A stretch of 64,000 bases of DNA from Bacillota bacterium (GTDB lineage: Bacteria > Bacillota > Clostridia > Peptostreptococcales > Anaerovoracaceae), in assembly GCA_017417045.1 (NCBI GenBank), contig JAFPZZ010000031.1, positions 45,093-109,092 on the forward strand. Direction: 5' to 3'. Of this stretch, positions 35,501 through 42,872 are shown piece by piece. The stretch's first letter is position 1. Each line of letters begins with the position of its first letter. The notes beneath the pieces were generated by a model. That model saw only the letters and a program-made list of their open reading frames with translations, had not been told where the DNA came from and made no database searches. A program made the translations under genes and the position numbers.

Positions 35501-36196
35501 GGGATCGCCCAGGTTGGACTTGGTCTGTATGCACAGGAGCACGTCGTGAGCCACGGCGTCCTCCCTGTTTATGTAGTGGACGTCATTCGTGGCGACGAGC
35601 GGGACCCCTATATCCTTCGACAGGCGGACGAGGCCCTCGTTGACCGTGACCTCTTCGGGGAGCCCCTGATCCTGAATCTCCAGGTAGAAATTGCCCTTCC
35701 CAAATATGTCGAGAAGGGTAAGAGCCTCGGCCTTCGCGCCCTCGTAATTGCCTTCGAGCAGCTCGGCCTGCACCTTGCCCGCGAGGCAGGCGGAAAGGCA
35801 TATAATCCCCTCGCTGTGGGCCCTTAAGAGCTCGTGATCCACGCGCGGCCTGTAATAGAAGCCCTCGCGGTAGGCGTCGGAGACTATCTTGATCAGATTC
35901 CTGTAGCCGGTATCGTCTTTTACGAGCAGGATGAGATGCCCCGGGTTCCTGTCGAGCACGGGGTCCTTGTCGAAGCGCGTCCTGGACGCAGTGTATACCT
36001 CGCAGCCTATGATGGGCTTGATGCCCTTTTTCTTGGCCTGATCGAAGAACTGCACGCAGCCGAACATGACGCCGTGATCAGTGATCGCCAGCGACTTCAT
36101 CCCGAGCTCCGCTGCCCTGTCGAGCAGCTTGTCTATCCTCGCGGCCCCGTCCAGGAGGCTGTATTCAGTATGTACGTGAAGATGTGTAAATGCCAT
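32567..36196 (-). CDS. dnaE: DNA polymerase III alpha subunit, DnaE type
   Basis: 1209 residues. Order: PHP domain (HLHVHTEYSLLDG, AITDHGVMFG), palm with catalytic aspartates in PDIDMDF, the YRPGPMDSIP fingers region, tandem helix-hairpin-helix, and a C-terminal OB fold (VTMAGLIVSKKTMITKKGTM). PHP metal residues look intact. A Pro/Ser-rich insert lies near residue 315. An acidic Glu/Ala linker precedes the OB fold. AGGA lies before the ATG. It heads the run leading to ftsEX, M23, recJ and the S41 protease. Confidence 0.95.
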   Translation of the reverse strand: MAFTHLHVHTEYSLLDGAARIDKLLDRAAELGMKSLAITDHGVMFGCVQFFDQAKKKGIKPIIGCEVYTASRTRFDKDPVLDRNPGHLILLVKDDTGYRNLIKIVSDAYREGFYYRPRVDHELLRAHSEGIICLSACLAGKVQAELLEGNYEGAKAEALTLLDIFGKGNFYLEIQDQGLPEEVTVNEGLVRLSKDIGVPLVATNDVHYINREDAVAHDVLLCIQTKSNLGDPDRMRFANDQFYLKSEEEMRAIFSDMPEVCDITQEIVDKCSYEFVYGQYHIPQFPVPEGYDENSYFETLCWSGLEHRYGSTEPAPSSSRKLPAQAPEDPSQLASTVSEELRERMRYEIETIEKMGYVGYFLIVWDFVNYAKGSGIMVGPGRGSAAGSIVSYCMEITDIDPIQFSLIFERFLNIERVSMPDIDMDFCIERRGEVIDYVKRRYGVDNVSQISTFGTLKARAVFKDVAKVMEVPFARSLEISKMIPEDLKITLDKALADSPDFRNAYESDPVIRNVVDTAKVLEGLARHSSTHAAGVVISKDPVDTYVPLVMAQTGLATQFTMTEIEHLGLLKMDFLGLRNLTAIRECLRLIKESTGEEIDLQAIDYTEPEVFRLIAAGNTTGIFQLESGGMTSFMRELQPDCLEDLIAGISLYRPGPMDSIPTYVDCKRHPENISYLCPELEPILSPTYGCIVYQEQVMDIVRKLGGYSYGRADLVRRAMSKKKADVMAQEREYFINGRLNEDGSIDVPGCIRNGIPEDAANTIFDQMTSFAAYAFNKSHAAAYAVVAYQTAWLKYHYPAAFMASLMSYPADNKAVSVLIRNASDMGIRTLSPSVLTSGLHFSVEDGCIRYGLLGVKHVGEAVVNEIIAARERKMPSNIFEFVDGLDIHSVNRMALESLIKAGALDCFPGSRAQKLAVIGDLLESAQSTLKNNLEGQISLFSMADGPSISVERDLPPVAEFTDRELLAMEKEMLGVYITGHPLDNVADRIKELTDMDTSRLAALSEDGDQEEEGPEAAAEDEEAAASESIRDGDVVTMAGLIVSKKTMITKKGTMMAFIGLEDLYGEIEVVVFPRTFELDRTWLEEDNIVVIRGKLDLKGDEPKLLAERIVLLENCSEKPEGGSRRNEAPAPPKPEIPLIRLVIPAEYTEEQGLRAFKRLARSFRGDTPVAILVAATGNKYKPDYDLWIDPTKEFAESAKRIFGTDCFRK

Positions 36197-36245
36197 CGTA
36201 TCCTGCTTATCCTATCCGTCCCGCATGGGGACAGTATGATAGGTT

Positions 36246-36276
36246 ATTATAGCACAGAAGGCGATGGCATTGCCAT
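36246..36276 (-). promoter_or_regulatory. Promoter of dnaE with an overlapping palindrome
   Basis: TGC plus a perfect TATAAT (36246-36251, minus strand) forms an extended -10. A 13-bp palindrome, arms ATGGCA and TGCCAT (36264-36276), covers the place of the -35. The rest of the gap to 36423 holds only an inverted repeat (GGCCGC...GCGGCC, 36363-36378) without a T tract. Confidence 0.55.
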
Positions 36277-36423
36277 AAAAACAACAATATATTGTGCCGC
36301 AGCGCGGCTATTTTTACTACATTCAGATGCGCCCTGAGAGCAGCGCGTCCGGAGACATCACAGGCCGCTCATGCGGCCCTGAGCTTTCAGGCGGCCGCGG
36401 TCCGCTCATCTGTGGGCTTCATC

Positions 36424-37446
36424 CTAGAGCCTGACCATGCTCCTGTCGATCTCGGAGAGGCTTGCCGCTCCGCACATCCTCATGGTGTCGTCGAGCTCCG
36501 CCTTGAGCTTCGCCGCGAGCAGAGATACTCCCTCCTCAGCTCCGCCGTACACGGCGGTCACGAAGGGCCTCGCTATGATAACGGCGTCCGCGCCCATCGC
36601 GAGCGCTTTGAAGATATCGACTCCGCTCCTTATGCCGCCGTCGACGAAGATCTTCATCCCGGATCCCTCGAGCGCGTCCGCTATCTCTGGAAGGACCTCA
36701 GCCGTGGCCGGGCAGCCGTCGAGCACCCTGCCGCCGTGGTTGGAGACCACTATGCCGGATACTCCGGCCTCCTGCGCCTTGAGAGCTCCCTTGACAGTCA
36801 TGACGCCCTTCAGTATGAAGGGGCTCTTCGTCATGGAGACTATCTCCTTCAGCTCGGCAACGGTCTTGCTGCCGGCGGGAGGATTCTGGCCCTTGAGGAA
36901 GGGAAGTCCCGCCGCGTCTATGTCCATCGCCACGGCAAAGGGGGCAGCCTGTGAAACGAGCTCCATCTTTTCGCGTACGGTGCCCATATCCCAGGGCTTG
37001 ACGGTGGGAACGCCTATCCCTCCGGCCTTGCTTATGGCCGCGAGAGCGGCCTGCATGACCCTGATGTCCACTCCGTCGCCGGTGAAGGCGGCGATGCCGC
37101 TTGCCGCGCAGGCGGAGACGAGCACGTCGTTGTAGCTCGCATCATTATAAAGATCCGAATAGTGCAGGTTCACCGCGCCTACCGGCCCCGCGAAGAACGG
37201 GGCTTCGAAATGCCTTCCGAAGATATCCAGGCTCATGTCTGGATCCGCGGACGGGCATATGGTGTCCATGTTCAGTCTGACGCTCTGCCAGGCGCTGTAG
37301 TTTCTGATGGCCACGTCGCCAAGACCTTTGGCTCCGGGACCGGGGATGGAGTTTTTGCAGGCGACTCCGTTGCATACGGGGCAGGCCTTGCACTTGCTGC
37401 CGATTCGGCCCCTCGCCGCCTCGATGACTTCAGAAAAGTTTTGCAT
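36424..37446 (-). CDS. FMN-dependent alpha-hydroxy-acid dehydrogenase/oxidase
   Basis: 340 residues of the glycolate oxidase/lactate dehydrogenase FMN barrel family. The catalytic motif SNHGGRVLDG is present, as are the FMN phosphate site VDGGIRSGVDIFKALAMGAD and the ILKGVMTVKGA lysine. The N-terminus has a CKACPVCNGVACK cysteine cluster not found in classical lactate oxidase but seen in anaerobic members. The substrate may be lactate or another 2-hydroxy acid. AAAGGAG precedes the ATG. It follows the phosphohexomutase gene by 31 bases. Confidence 0.87.
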   Translation of the reverse strand: MQNFSEVIEAARGRIGSKCKACPVCNGVACKNSIPGPGAKGLGDVAIRNYSAWQSVRLNMDTICPSADPDMSLDIFGRHFEAPFFAGPVGAVNLHYSDLYNDASYNDVLVSACAASGIAAFTGDGVDIRVMQAALAAISKAGGIGVPTVKPWDMGTVREKMELVSQAAPFAVAMDIDAAGLPFLKGQNPPAGSKTVAELKEIVSMTKSPFILKGVMTVKGALKAQEAGVSGIVVSNHGGRVLDGCPATAEVLPEIADALEGSGMKIFVDGGIRSGVDIFKALAMGADAVIIARPFVTAVYGGAEEGVSLLAAKLKAELDDTMRMCGAASLSEIDRSMVRL

Positions 37447-37477
37447 ACCGACTCCTTTCAGATAAGTGTTGATCCAT

Positions 37478-38986
37478 CTATATCAGCTCCACAAGGGGAT
37501 ACTTTTTCAGCCATGAGTAGATGGCCGCCTTTATCATCGCGGCACCTCCCTCGCTGCCGGATTCTATGTTCAGCGGAAGCAGGGGCTCGTGCAGGGACTT
37601 TCTTATGAGCAGCCATCCGTTTCCGTGCTCCGCGTCGGCGTTGACGCGCACGCCCTCGTAGTTCGGAAGCTCCAGGCTCATGCCGGGGAGCTCGCCGTTT
37701 CTAACGGCCTCCTCCAACGAGGAAAGCAGCTCTCCCGCGTAAGAAGAGAAATCGTCAGCCTTGATCGGAAGCCTGTATTCCTCAGCCTCGAGGGGCTCTT
37801 TAAGCGCTGCTATGCAGGATTCTATGCCCTTCCCCTCTTTTTTGAGCTGCGCGGCCTTTATCACTATCTTCACAGCGAGATAAGCCCCGTCGTCGAGGAA
37901 GTAGTTCTCCCTGAGCGCGGCATGCCCCGAAGTCTCTATCGCGAGCTCGGCGTCCTCTCCGTTCCAGCAGAGGGCGAGCGCCTGGTTGATCACGTTCCTG
38001 TAGCCCCTCTGGTAGCGAAGGTGCTTCAGGCCCAGCCCCTCCAGGAATACATGCAGCTCGTTGCTCGTTATGCTGTCGGTGACCACGGTGCAGCCCGGAT
38101 GATCCTCCGCGATGAGCGCCGCGCTGAGCGCGATGATGGCGTTCCTGGATATAGGCCGGCCCTTCGAGTCTACCGCCGCGGCCCTGTCGACGTCCGTGTC
38201 GAATATGAGCCCGAGGTCCGAGCCGTCAGCCAGCACCGCTTCGCATATAGCCTCCATGGCAGCCCTGTTCTCGGGATTCGACGCGTGATTCGGGAAGGTC
38301 CCGTCCGGTTCGAGATAGCGGCTGCCCCTGCAGTCGGCCCCGAGGAGCTCCAGCACGTCTTTTGCGAAGAAGCCTCCGGCTCCGTTACCGGCGTCGACGG
38401 CTATCCTCATCCCGGAGAGCGGCTTTTCCTCTTCCGTGCATCCGAGCCCGCCGGCTATTATACTTCTGAGATGAGCGCTGTAGAGGCTCATCAGATCGAA
38501 GCTCTCGTAATCGCTTATATCGTCGCGGACCTCAGACTCGGAGGCCTCTGCCCTTATGACTATATCCTTGATGTCGCTCTTGTCGAGCCCGCCGTTTTTC
38601 GTAAAATACTTAAAGCCGTTCTTAGACGGAGGCATATGGCTGGCGGTTATCATGACCGCCCCGTCCGCTCCTATCTCCGGGAAGATGCAACTCATGAACA
38701 TCGCCGGGGTCGAGGCCATGCCGCAGTCCAGCACCGTGACACCCGCCGAGAAGAGGGCATCTCCCACGACGTTCTGAAGCTCCGGCCCCGAGAGCCTTGA
38801 ATCCCTGCCTACGGCGACCCTGAGCTCGGGTATGGGCTTGTCGCAGGTCTTGGAGAGCCACTTGGCGAAGGCCAGCGTAAGATCCCACGCCGCCTGAGAG
38901 GTGAGGTCGACGGCCTCGTCCGGCGCGAGGCTGAGCGCCGTCCCCCTTATATCGCTGCCGTTCTGCAGCTTTGAATATGATCTCAC
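37478..38986 (-). CDS. Phosphomannomutase/phosphoglucomutase
   Basis: 502 residues with the four-domain alpha-D-phosphohexomutase pattern. The phosphoserine loop is TASHMPPSKNG, the metal loop DTDVDRAA, the sugar loop ETSGHAALRENY and the phosphate-binding tail is near the C-terminus. It interconverts hexose 1- and 6-phosphates for surface polysaccharide. The start is GTG at 38986 with AAGGAGG seven bases upstream. It is divergent from pepD. The sugar preference is not determined. Confidence 0.88.
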   Translation of the reverse strand: MRSYSKLQNGSDIRGTALSLAPDEAVDLTSQAAWDLTLAFAKWLSKTCDKPIPELRVAVGRDSRLSGPELQNVVGDALFSAGVTVLDCGMASTPAMFMSCIFPEIGADGAVMITASHMPPSKNGFKYFTKNGGLDKSDIKDIVIRAEASESEVRDDISDYESFDLMSLYSAHLRSIIAGGLGCTEEEKPLSGMRIAVDAGNGAGGFFAKDVLELLGADCRGSRYLEPDGTFPNHASNPENRAAMEAICEAVLADGSDLGLIFDTDVDRAAAVDSKGRPISRNAIIALSAALIAEDHPGCTVVTDSITSNELHVFLEGLGLKHLRYQRGYRNVINQALALCWNGEDAELAIETSGHAALRENYFLDDGAYLAVKIVIKAAQLKKEGKGIESCIAALKEPLEAEEYRLPIKADDFSSYAGELLSSLEEAVRNGELPGMSLELPNYEGVRVNADAEHGNGWLLIRKSLHEPLLPLNIESGSEGGAAMIKAAIYSWLKKYPLVELI

Positions 38987-39000
38987 TTATTATCCTCCTT

Positions 39001-39032
39001 CTTCCGCAGAAGCTCGCTTCCGCGTAGGCTCG
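39001..39032. repeat. Two 16-bp tandem repeats upstream of the phosphohexomutase gene
   Basis: CTTCCGCAGAAGCTCG is followed directly by CTTCCGCGTAGGCTCG (13 of 16 identical). The 325-base gap to pepD otherwise holds the pepD promoter and no gene. Confidence 0.5.
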
Positions 39033-39197
39033 CCGCGCAGGGTAAAGCCTGCCGCGGCCCGCTGAGCCGTACACGTTATTTTACCACCGGAGGAGCCGTT
39101 TTAGAAGAGCGGAATACGGGCTTGCGCGCATTGAAGCCAGTTCATCCATTGCCTACACGTGATCCTAAAATAATCGCCTTAGAAAAGCATATAGCCC

Positions 39198-39226
39198 TTG
39201 AAGTCTGATTGTTTTTCGGATATAGT
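39198..39226 (+). promoter_or_regulatory. Promoter of pepD
   Basis: TTGAAG (39198-39203), a 17-base spacer and TATAGT (39221-39226). The predicted leader is about 80 bases. An inverted repeat TGTGT-TAAAG-ACACA (39242-39256) lies within it. Confidence 0.6.
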
Positions 39227-39311
39227 AATTGTCAATATTATTTGTGTTAAAGACACATACACTTTTTGTAAGAGGCGACGCCGCGCGTCCGCCGGAAAGA
39301 GGTCATTCAAG

Positions 39312-40775
39312 ATGAAATACATACTCTCTGAGTACGAACCCAAGCTCCCCCTGAAGTATTTCGAGGAGCTTTCCGCCATTCCCAGAGGCTCCTACAACGA
39401 AAAGGCTGCCGCCGACTGGATCGAGAGCGTAGCCAAGGATCTGGGACTTGAGGTATATCACGACGAGTGGAACAACGTCCTGGTCAAAAAGGCAGGAAGC
39501 CCGGGCTGCGAAGACCTGCCTCCCATCATCCTCCAGGCTCATATAGACATGGTCAACGAGAAGAACAAGGACTCCGACCATGACTTCAGCAAGGACGGCC
39601 TCGAGCTCTATGTAGACGAGAACCGCATACTCCACGCCAAGGGCACGACTCTCGGTGCGGACGACGGCAAGGGCTGCGCTTATATGCTCGCCCTCATGGA
39701 CAAGGACGGAGATACCTTCGCGCATCCTCCCTTTGAGTTCCTCTTCACCTCCGGCGAGGAAGTAGGCTTCTGGGGCGCCCTGCGCTTCGACTACTCGAAG
39801 ATCTCCGGAAAGAGACTCATCGGACTCGACGGCGGCGGCGAGGGCCAGATGTGCATCACCAGTGCGGGATTCCAGGAGGTGACCTGGTCCATCCCCCAGG
39901 ACTGGGAGCCGGCAGAAGGAAAGGCTGTAAAGATCTCCATCAAGGGGCTTAAAGGCGGCCACTCCGCGGGAAAGATCGCTGACGAGCTCGGCAATTCCAA
40001 CAAGATCATGGGCAGAATGCTCCACAACATCTGGAAAGAAGTCGAATTCAACCTGTCCTATATCGACGGCGGACTGATGTTCAACGCCATTCCCAGAGAA
40101 GCCGAAGCCGTGATCCTCGTGCACTGCGACCACTGCAAGGCCGCAGCCAAGAAGGTCTTCGACAGGGTCTGCGCCGAAGTTAAGGAAGAATACGCTACCA
40201 CCGAACCGGATCTCTTCATGAGCTTCGAGGACGCTGAAGCCGAAAAGATGGTCTCCAAGGAGACCACGAACAAGCTGGTCAACTGCCTGTTCTGCATTCC
40301 GAACGGCGTGCGTATGATGGACGTCCGCCTTCCCGGCATACCCGTGACCTCGACCAACATGGGCGTAGTCAAGACCCGCGACGGAAAGTTCACCATCAAT
40401 ACGATGCTAAGGTCCATGTCCGCCAGCCTTGACGCCGACTATGTAGACCATATGTGCACCATAGCCGCCCTCTGCGGAGTGGAAGACGCCGACGTCAGCA
40501 CGTGGATCCCCGCTTGGCCGTATAAGCCCGACAGCAAGCTCAGGCAGGACGCGAACGCACTCTACAAGGAGCAGACAGGAAAGGATATGGAGCTGAAGGC
40601 CGTACACGGCGGACTTGAGCTCGGTGTATTCTCGGATAACATCCCCGGCCTCGACATGATCCCCCTCGGCGGCACCTCCGACAACGCCCACACGGTGACA
40701 GAGAGCCTCGACATCGACTCCTACGCCAGGGTATACGAGTTCATGAAGGAGTTCATCAGGAGGATGACTCTGTAG
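39312..40775 (+). CDS. pepD: Aminoacyl-histidine dipeptidase (PepD, M20C)
   Basis: 487 residues, close to the family's usual length. Metal ligands are seen in LQAHIDMVNEKN, LGADDGKGCA and TSGEEVGFWGA; GLKGGHSAGKI is the dimer-domain loop and GGTSDNAHTVTE holds the last ligand histidine. It splits Xaa-His and other dipeptides in the cytoplasm. The ATG at 39312 has AAAGAGGT upstream; an in-frame longer frame upstream reads through the promoter and is not real. A strong terminator follows. It adds to the peptide-use genes of this window. Confidence 0.93.
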   Translation: MKYILSEYEPKLPLKYFEELSAIPRGSYNEKAAADWIESVAKDLGLEVYHDEWNNVLVKKAGSPGCEDLPPIILQAHIDMVNEKNKDSDHDFSKDGLELYVDENRILHAKGTTLGADDGKGCAYMLALMDKDGDTFAHPPFEFLFTSGEEVGFWGALRFDYSKISGKRLIGLDGGGEGQMCITSAGFQEVTWSIPQDWEPAEGKAVKISIKGLKGGHSAGKIADELGNSNKIMGRMLHNIWKEVEFNLSYIDGGLMFNAIPREAEAVILVHCDHCKAAAKKVFDRVCAEVKEEYATTEPDLFMSFEDAEAEKMVSKETTNKLVNCLFCIPNGVRMMDVRLPGIPVTSTNMGVVKTRDGKFTINTMLRSMSASLDADYVDHMCTIAALCGVEDADVSTWIPAWPYKPDSKLRQDANALYKEQTGKDMELKAVHGGLELGVFSDNIPGLDMIPLGGTSDNAHTVTESLDIDSYARVYEFMKEFIRRMTL

Positions 40776-40815
40776 CTCCGGCAGCGAGATAGCTGACTAA
40801 AAATATAACGATCAA

Positions 40816-40842
40816 GGCCCCGCGTCTGACGCGGGGCCTTTT
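40816..40842 (+). terminator. Intrinsic terminator of pepD
   Basis: Stem GGCCCCGCGT/ACGCGGGGCC with loop CTG and a TTTT tail. It is the same 23-base hairpin as at 8265-8287. Confidence 0.88.
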
Positions 40843-40857
40843 CATTGGCAAAAGTTA

Positions 40858-40982
40858 CCCAGGCAAGAATTCTTCCCAGGCAAGAGCTTTAACAAAGCAG
40901 AAGAAGCTGCGGCGGGGCCCACGGGGCCGTTTTCAAGCAAGAGAGCCTGCGGCGTAGGTCGCAAGGCCGTTTCCCAAGCAAA
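40858..40982. repeat. Short repeats in the pepD-fhs gap, including a 40-bp tandem unit
   Basis: CCCAGGCAAGA occurs twice (40858, 40875). Then come two tandem copies of a roughly 40-bp unit (40902-40941, 40942-40982), each running from AGA(A/G)(G/C)CTGCGGCG to GGCCGTTT and CAAGCAA. A third copy would start at 40983, and its first bases are the left arm of the fhs terminator. Confidence 0.6.
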
Positions 40983-41012
40983 AGAGCCTGCGGCAAACGC
41001 CGCAGGCTCTTT
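40981..41012 (-). terminator. Intrinsic terminator of the pur-fhs operon
   Basis: A 14-bp perfect stem AAAGAGCCTGCGGC/GCCGCAGGCTCTTT with a four-base loop. It is followed by TTT-rich sequence on both strands. Confidence 0.88.
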
Positions 41013-41016
41013 CTCT

Positions 41017-41067
41017 TATCTGCTTTGATCTTCTATCTGATCATATTTCCTATCTGCTTTGATCTTC
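41017..41067. repeat. Direct repeat with 34-bp period near the end of fhs
   Basis: TATCTGCTTTGATCTTC occurs at 41017-41033 and again, unchanged, at 41051-41067. The sequence between and after is similar but diverged (CTGATCA, CTGATCT). Confidence 0.7.
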
Positions 41068-41087
41068 CGATCAGCCTGATCTTTCTC

Positions 41088-42764
41088 TTAGAACAGTCCC
41101 GTGATCCTTCCGTTCTCATCCACGTCGATGTTCTCGGCGGACGGGACCTTGGGCAGTCCGGGCATGGTCATGATGTCGCCGGTGAGCACGACTACGAATC
41201 CGGCGCCTGCGGAGACCTTGACGTTCCTTACGGTGACGACGAAGTCGTCGGGAGCTCCGAGCAGGGCTGGATCGTCGGAGAAGCTGTATTGAGTCTTTGC
41301 CACGCAGATGGGTACGTTACCGAAGCCCATGGCCTCGAGCTTGGCGATCTGCTTCTTGGCCGCGGGGAGGATATTGACTCCTGCGCCGCCGTAGATCCTC
41401 TTGGTCACGGCCTCGATCTTCTCTGCTATGGGCATGTCGAGATCGTAGCTGAAGCTGAAATCACCCTTCTCCTCTTCGCAGAGCCTTACGACCTCCCTTG
41501 CAAGGGCCTCGCCACCCTTGCCGCCTTCAGCCCATACGGTGGAGAGCACCACGTTTACGCCGAGAGCCTTGCACTTTTCGATGATGAACTCGACCTCCGC
41601 GTCTGTATCGGTCGGGAACCTGTTGATCGCGACCACGCAGGGAAGCTTGTATACGTTCTTGATGTTGCTGACGTGCCTGAGCAGGTTGGGGATGCCCTTC
41701 TCGAGAGCTCCGAGGTCTTCGTTCGTGAGCTCCTTCTTGCTGAGCCCGCCGTGCATCTTGAGTGCCCTGATGGTGCCTACGATGACGACGGCGTCCGGAG
41801 TGAGTCCGGCCATCCTGCACTTGATGTCGAGGAACTTCTCGGCTCCGAGGTCAGCGCCGAAGCCGGCTTCTGTGACGGTGTAGTCTCCCATCTTGAGGGC
41901 CATCCTGGTGGCCATGACGGAGTTGCAGCCGTGAGCTATGTTCGCGAAGGGCCCGCCGTGTACGAAGGCAGGTGTCCCCTCGAGAGTCTGAACGAGGTTG
42001 GGCTTGAGGGCGTCCTTTAGCAGCGCTGCCATAGCTCCTGTAGCCTTGAGGTCGCCCGCGGTGACGGGCTGGTCGTCGTAGGTGTAGCCTACGATGATCC
42101 TGGAGAGCCTCTCCTTGAGGTCTGTGATGGAATCAGAGAGGCAGAAGACCGCCATGATCTCGGAAGCGACGGTGATGTCGAAGCCGTCCTCCCTGGGAAC
42201 GCCGTTGGTCCTTCCGCCGAGTCCGTCAACGATGAACCTGAGCTGGCGGTCGTTCATGTCGACGCAGCGCTTCCAGGTGATCTTCTTTGGGTCGATCCCG
42301 AGCTTGTTGCCCTGCTGGATGTGGTTGTCGAGCATGGCGGCCAGGAGGTTGTTGGCGGCGCCTATCGCGTGGAAGTCGCCGGTGAAGTGCAGGTTGATAT
42401 CCTCCATGGGCACTACCTGGGCGTATCCGCCACCCGCGGCTCCGCCCTTGACGCCGAACACGGGACCGAGGGAGGGCTCCCTGAGAGCCACGGTAACGTC
42501 CTTGCCTATGCGGCTGAGGCCATCGGCCAGTCCTATGGTCGTGGTGGTCTTGCCCTCTCCCGCCGGGGTCGGGGTGATGGCGGTGACGAGGACGAGCTTT
42601 CCGTCCTTCCTGTCGGTGTCCTTCAGAAGGGCGGGATCTATCTTGGCCTTGTAGCGGCCGTACTGCTCCACGTACTTCTCGTCTACGTGCGCCTTCGCAG
42701 CGATCTCGCCTATGGGCCTCATCTCACATTCCTGAGCGATCTCGATGTCGGTCTTGTAAGTCAT
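41088..42764 (-). CDS. fhs: Formate-tetrahydrofolate ligase
   Basis: 558 residues, full length. It joins formate, ATP and THF to make 10-formyl-THF. The nucleotide loop is [13 protein letters not shown], followed by [25 protein letters not shown] family signature and [12 protein letters not shown]. The start at 42762-42764 has CGGAGG eight bases upstream; a longer in-frame start lacks one. It lies 108 bases after purL with no terminator seen between, so it may be the last gene of the purine operon, supplying the formyl donor for PurN and PurH. Confidence 0.96.
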   Translation of the reverse strand: MTYKTDIEIAQECEMRPIGEIAAKAHVDEKYVEQYGRYKAKIDPALLKDTDRKDGKLVLVTAITPTPAGEGKTTTTIGLADGLSRIGKDVTVALREPSLGPVFGVKGGAAGGGYAQVVPMEDINLHFTGDFHAIGAANNLLAAMLDNHIQQGNKLGIDPKKITWKRCVDMNDRQLRFIVDGLGGRTNGVPREDGFDITVASEIMAVFCLSDSITDLKERLSRIIVGYTYDDQPVTAGDLKATGAMAALLKDALKPNLVQTLEGTPAFVHGGPFANIAHGCNSVMATRMALKMGDYTVTEAGFGADLGAEKFLDIKCRMAGLTPDAVVIVGTIRALKMHGGLSKKELTNEDLGALEKGIPNLLRHVSNIKNVYKLPCVVAINRFPTDTDAEVEFIIEKCKALGVNVVLSTVWAEGGKGGEALAREVVRLCEEEKGDFSFSYDLDMPIAEKIEAVTKRIYGGAGVNILPAAKKQIAKLEAMGFGNVPICVAKTQYSFSDDPALLGAPDDFVVTVRNVKVSAGAGFVVVLTGDIMTMPGLPKVPSAENIDVDENGRITGLF

Positions 42765-42872
42765 TATTGTCCTCCGTTGCAACTGTGTTGAATGATCGTT
42801 TTTATTCGCGCCGTCCGGCCGCGGTCCTCTTCAGTTCCCGGCTTCGCGGGAGATCGTCCTTGCGGGCGATCT

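Noticed and set aside
36363..36378. GGCCGC/GCGGCC hairpin as terminator of dehydrogenase or dnaE region
   Set aside because: No T-rich tract follows on either strand.
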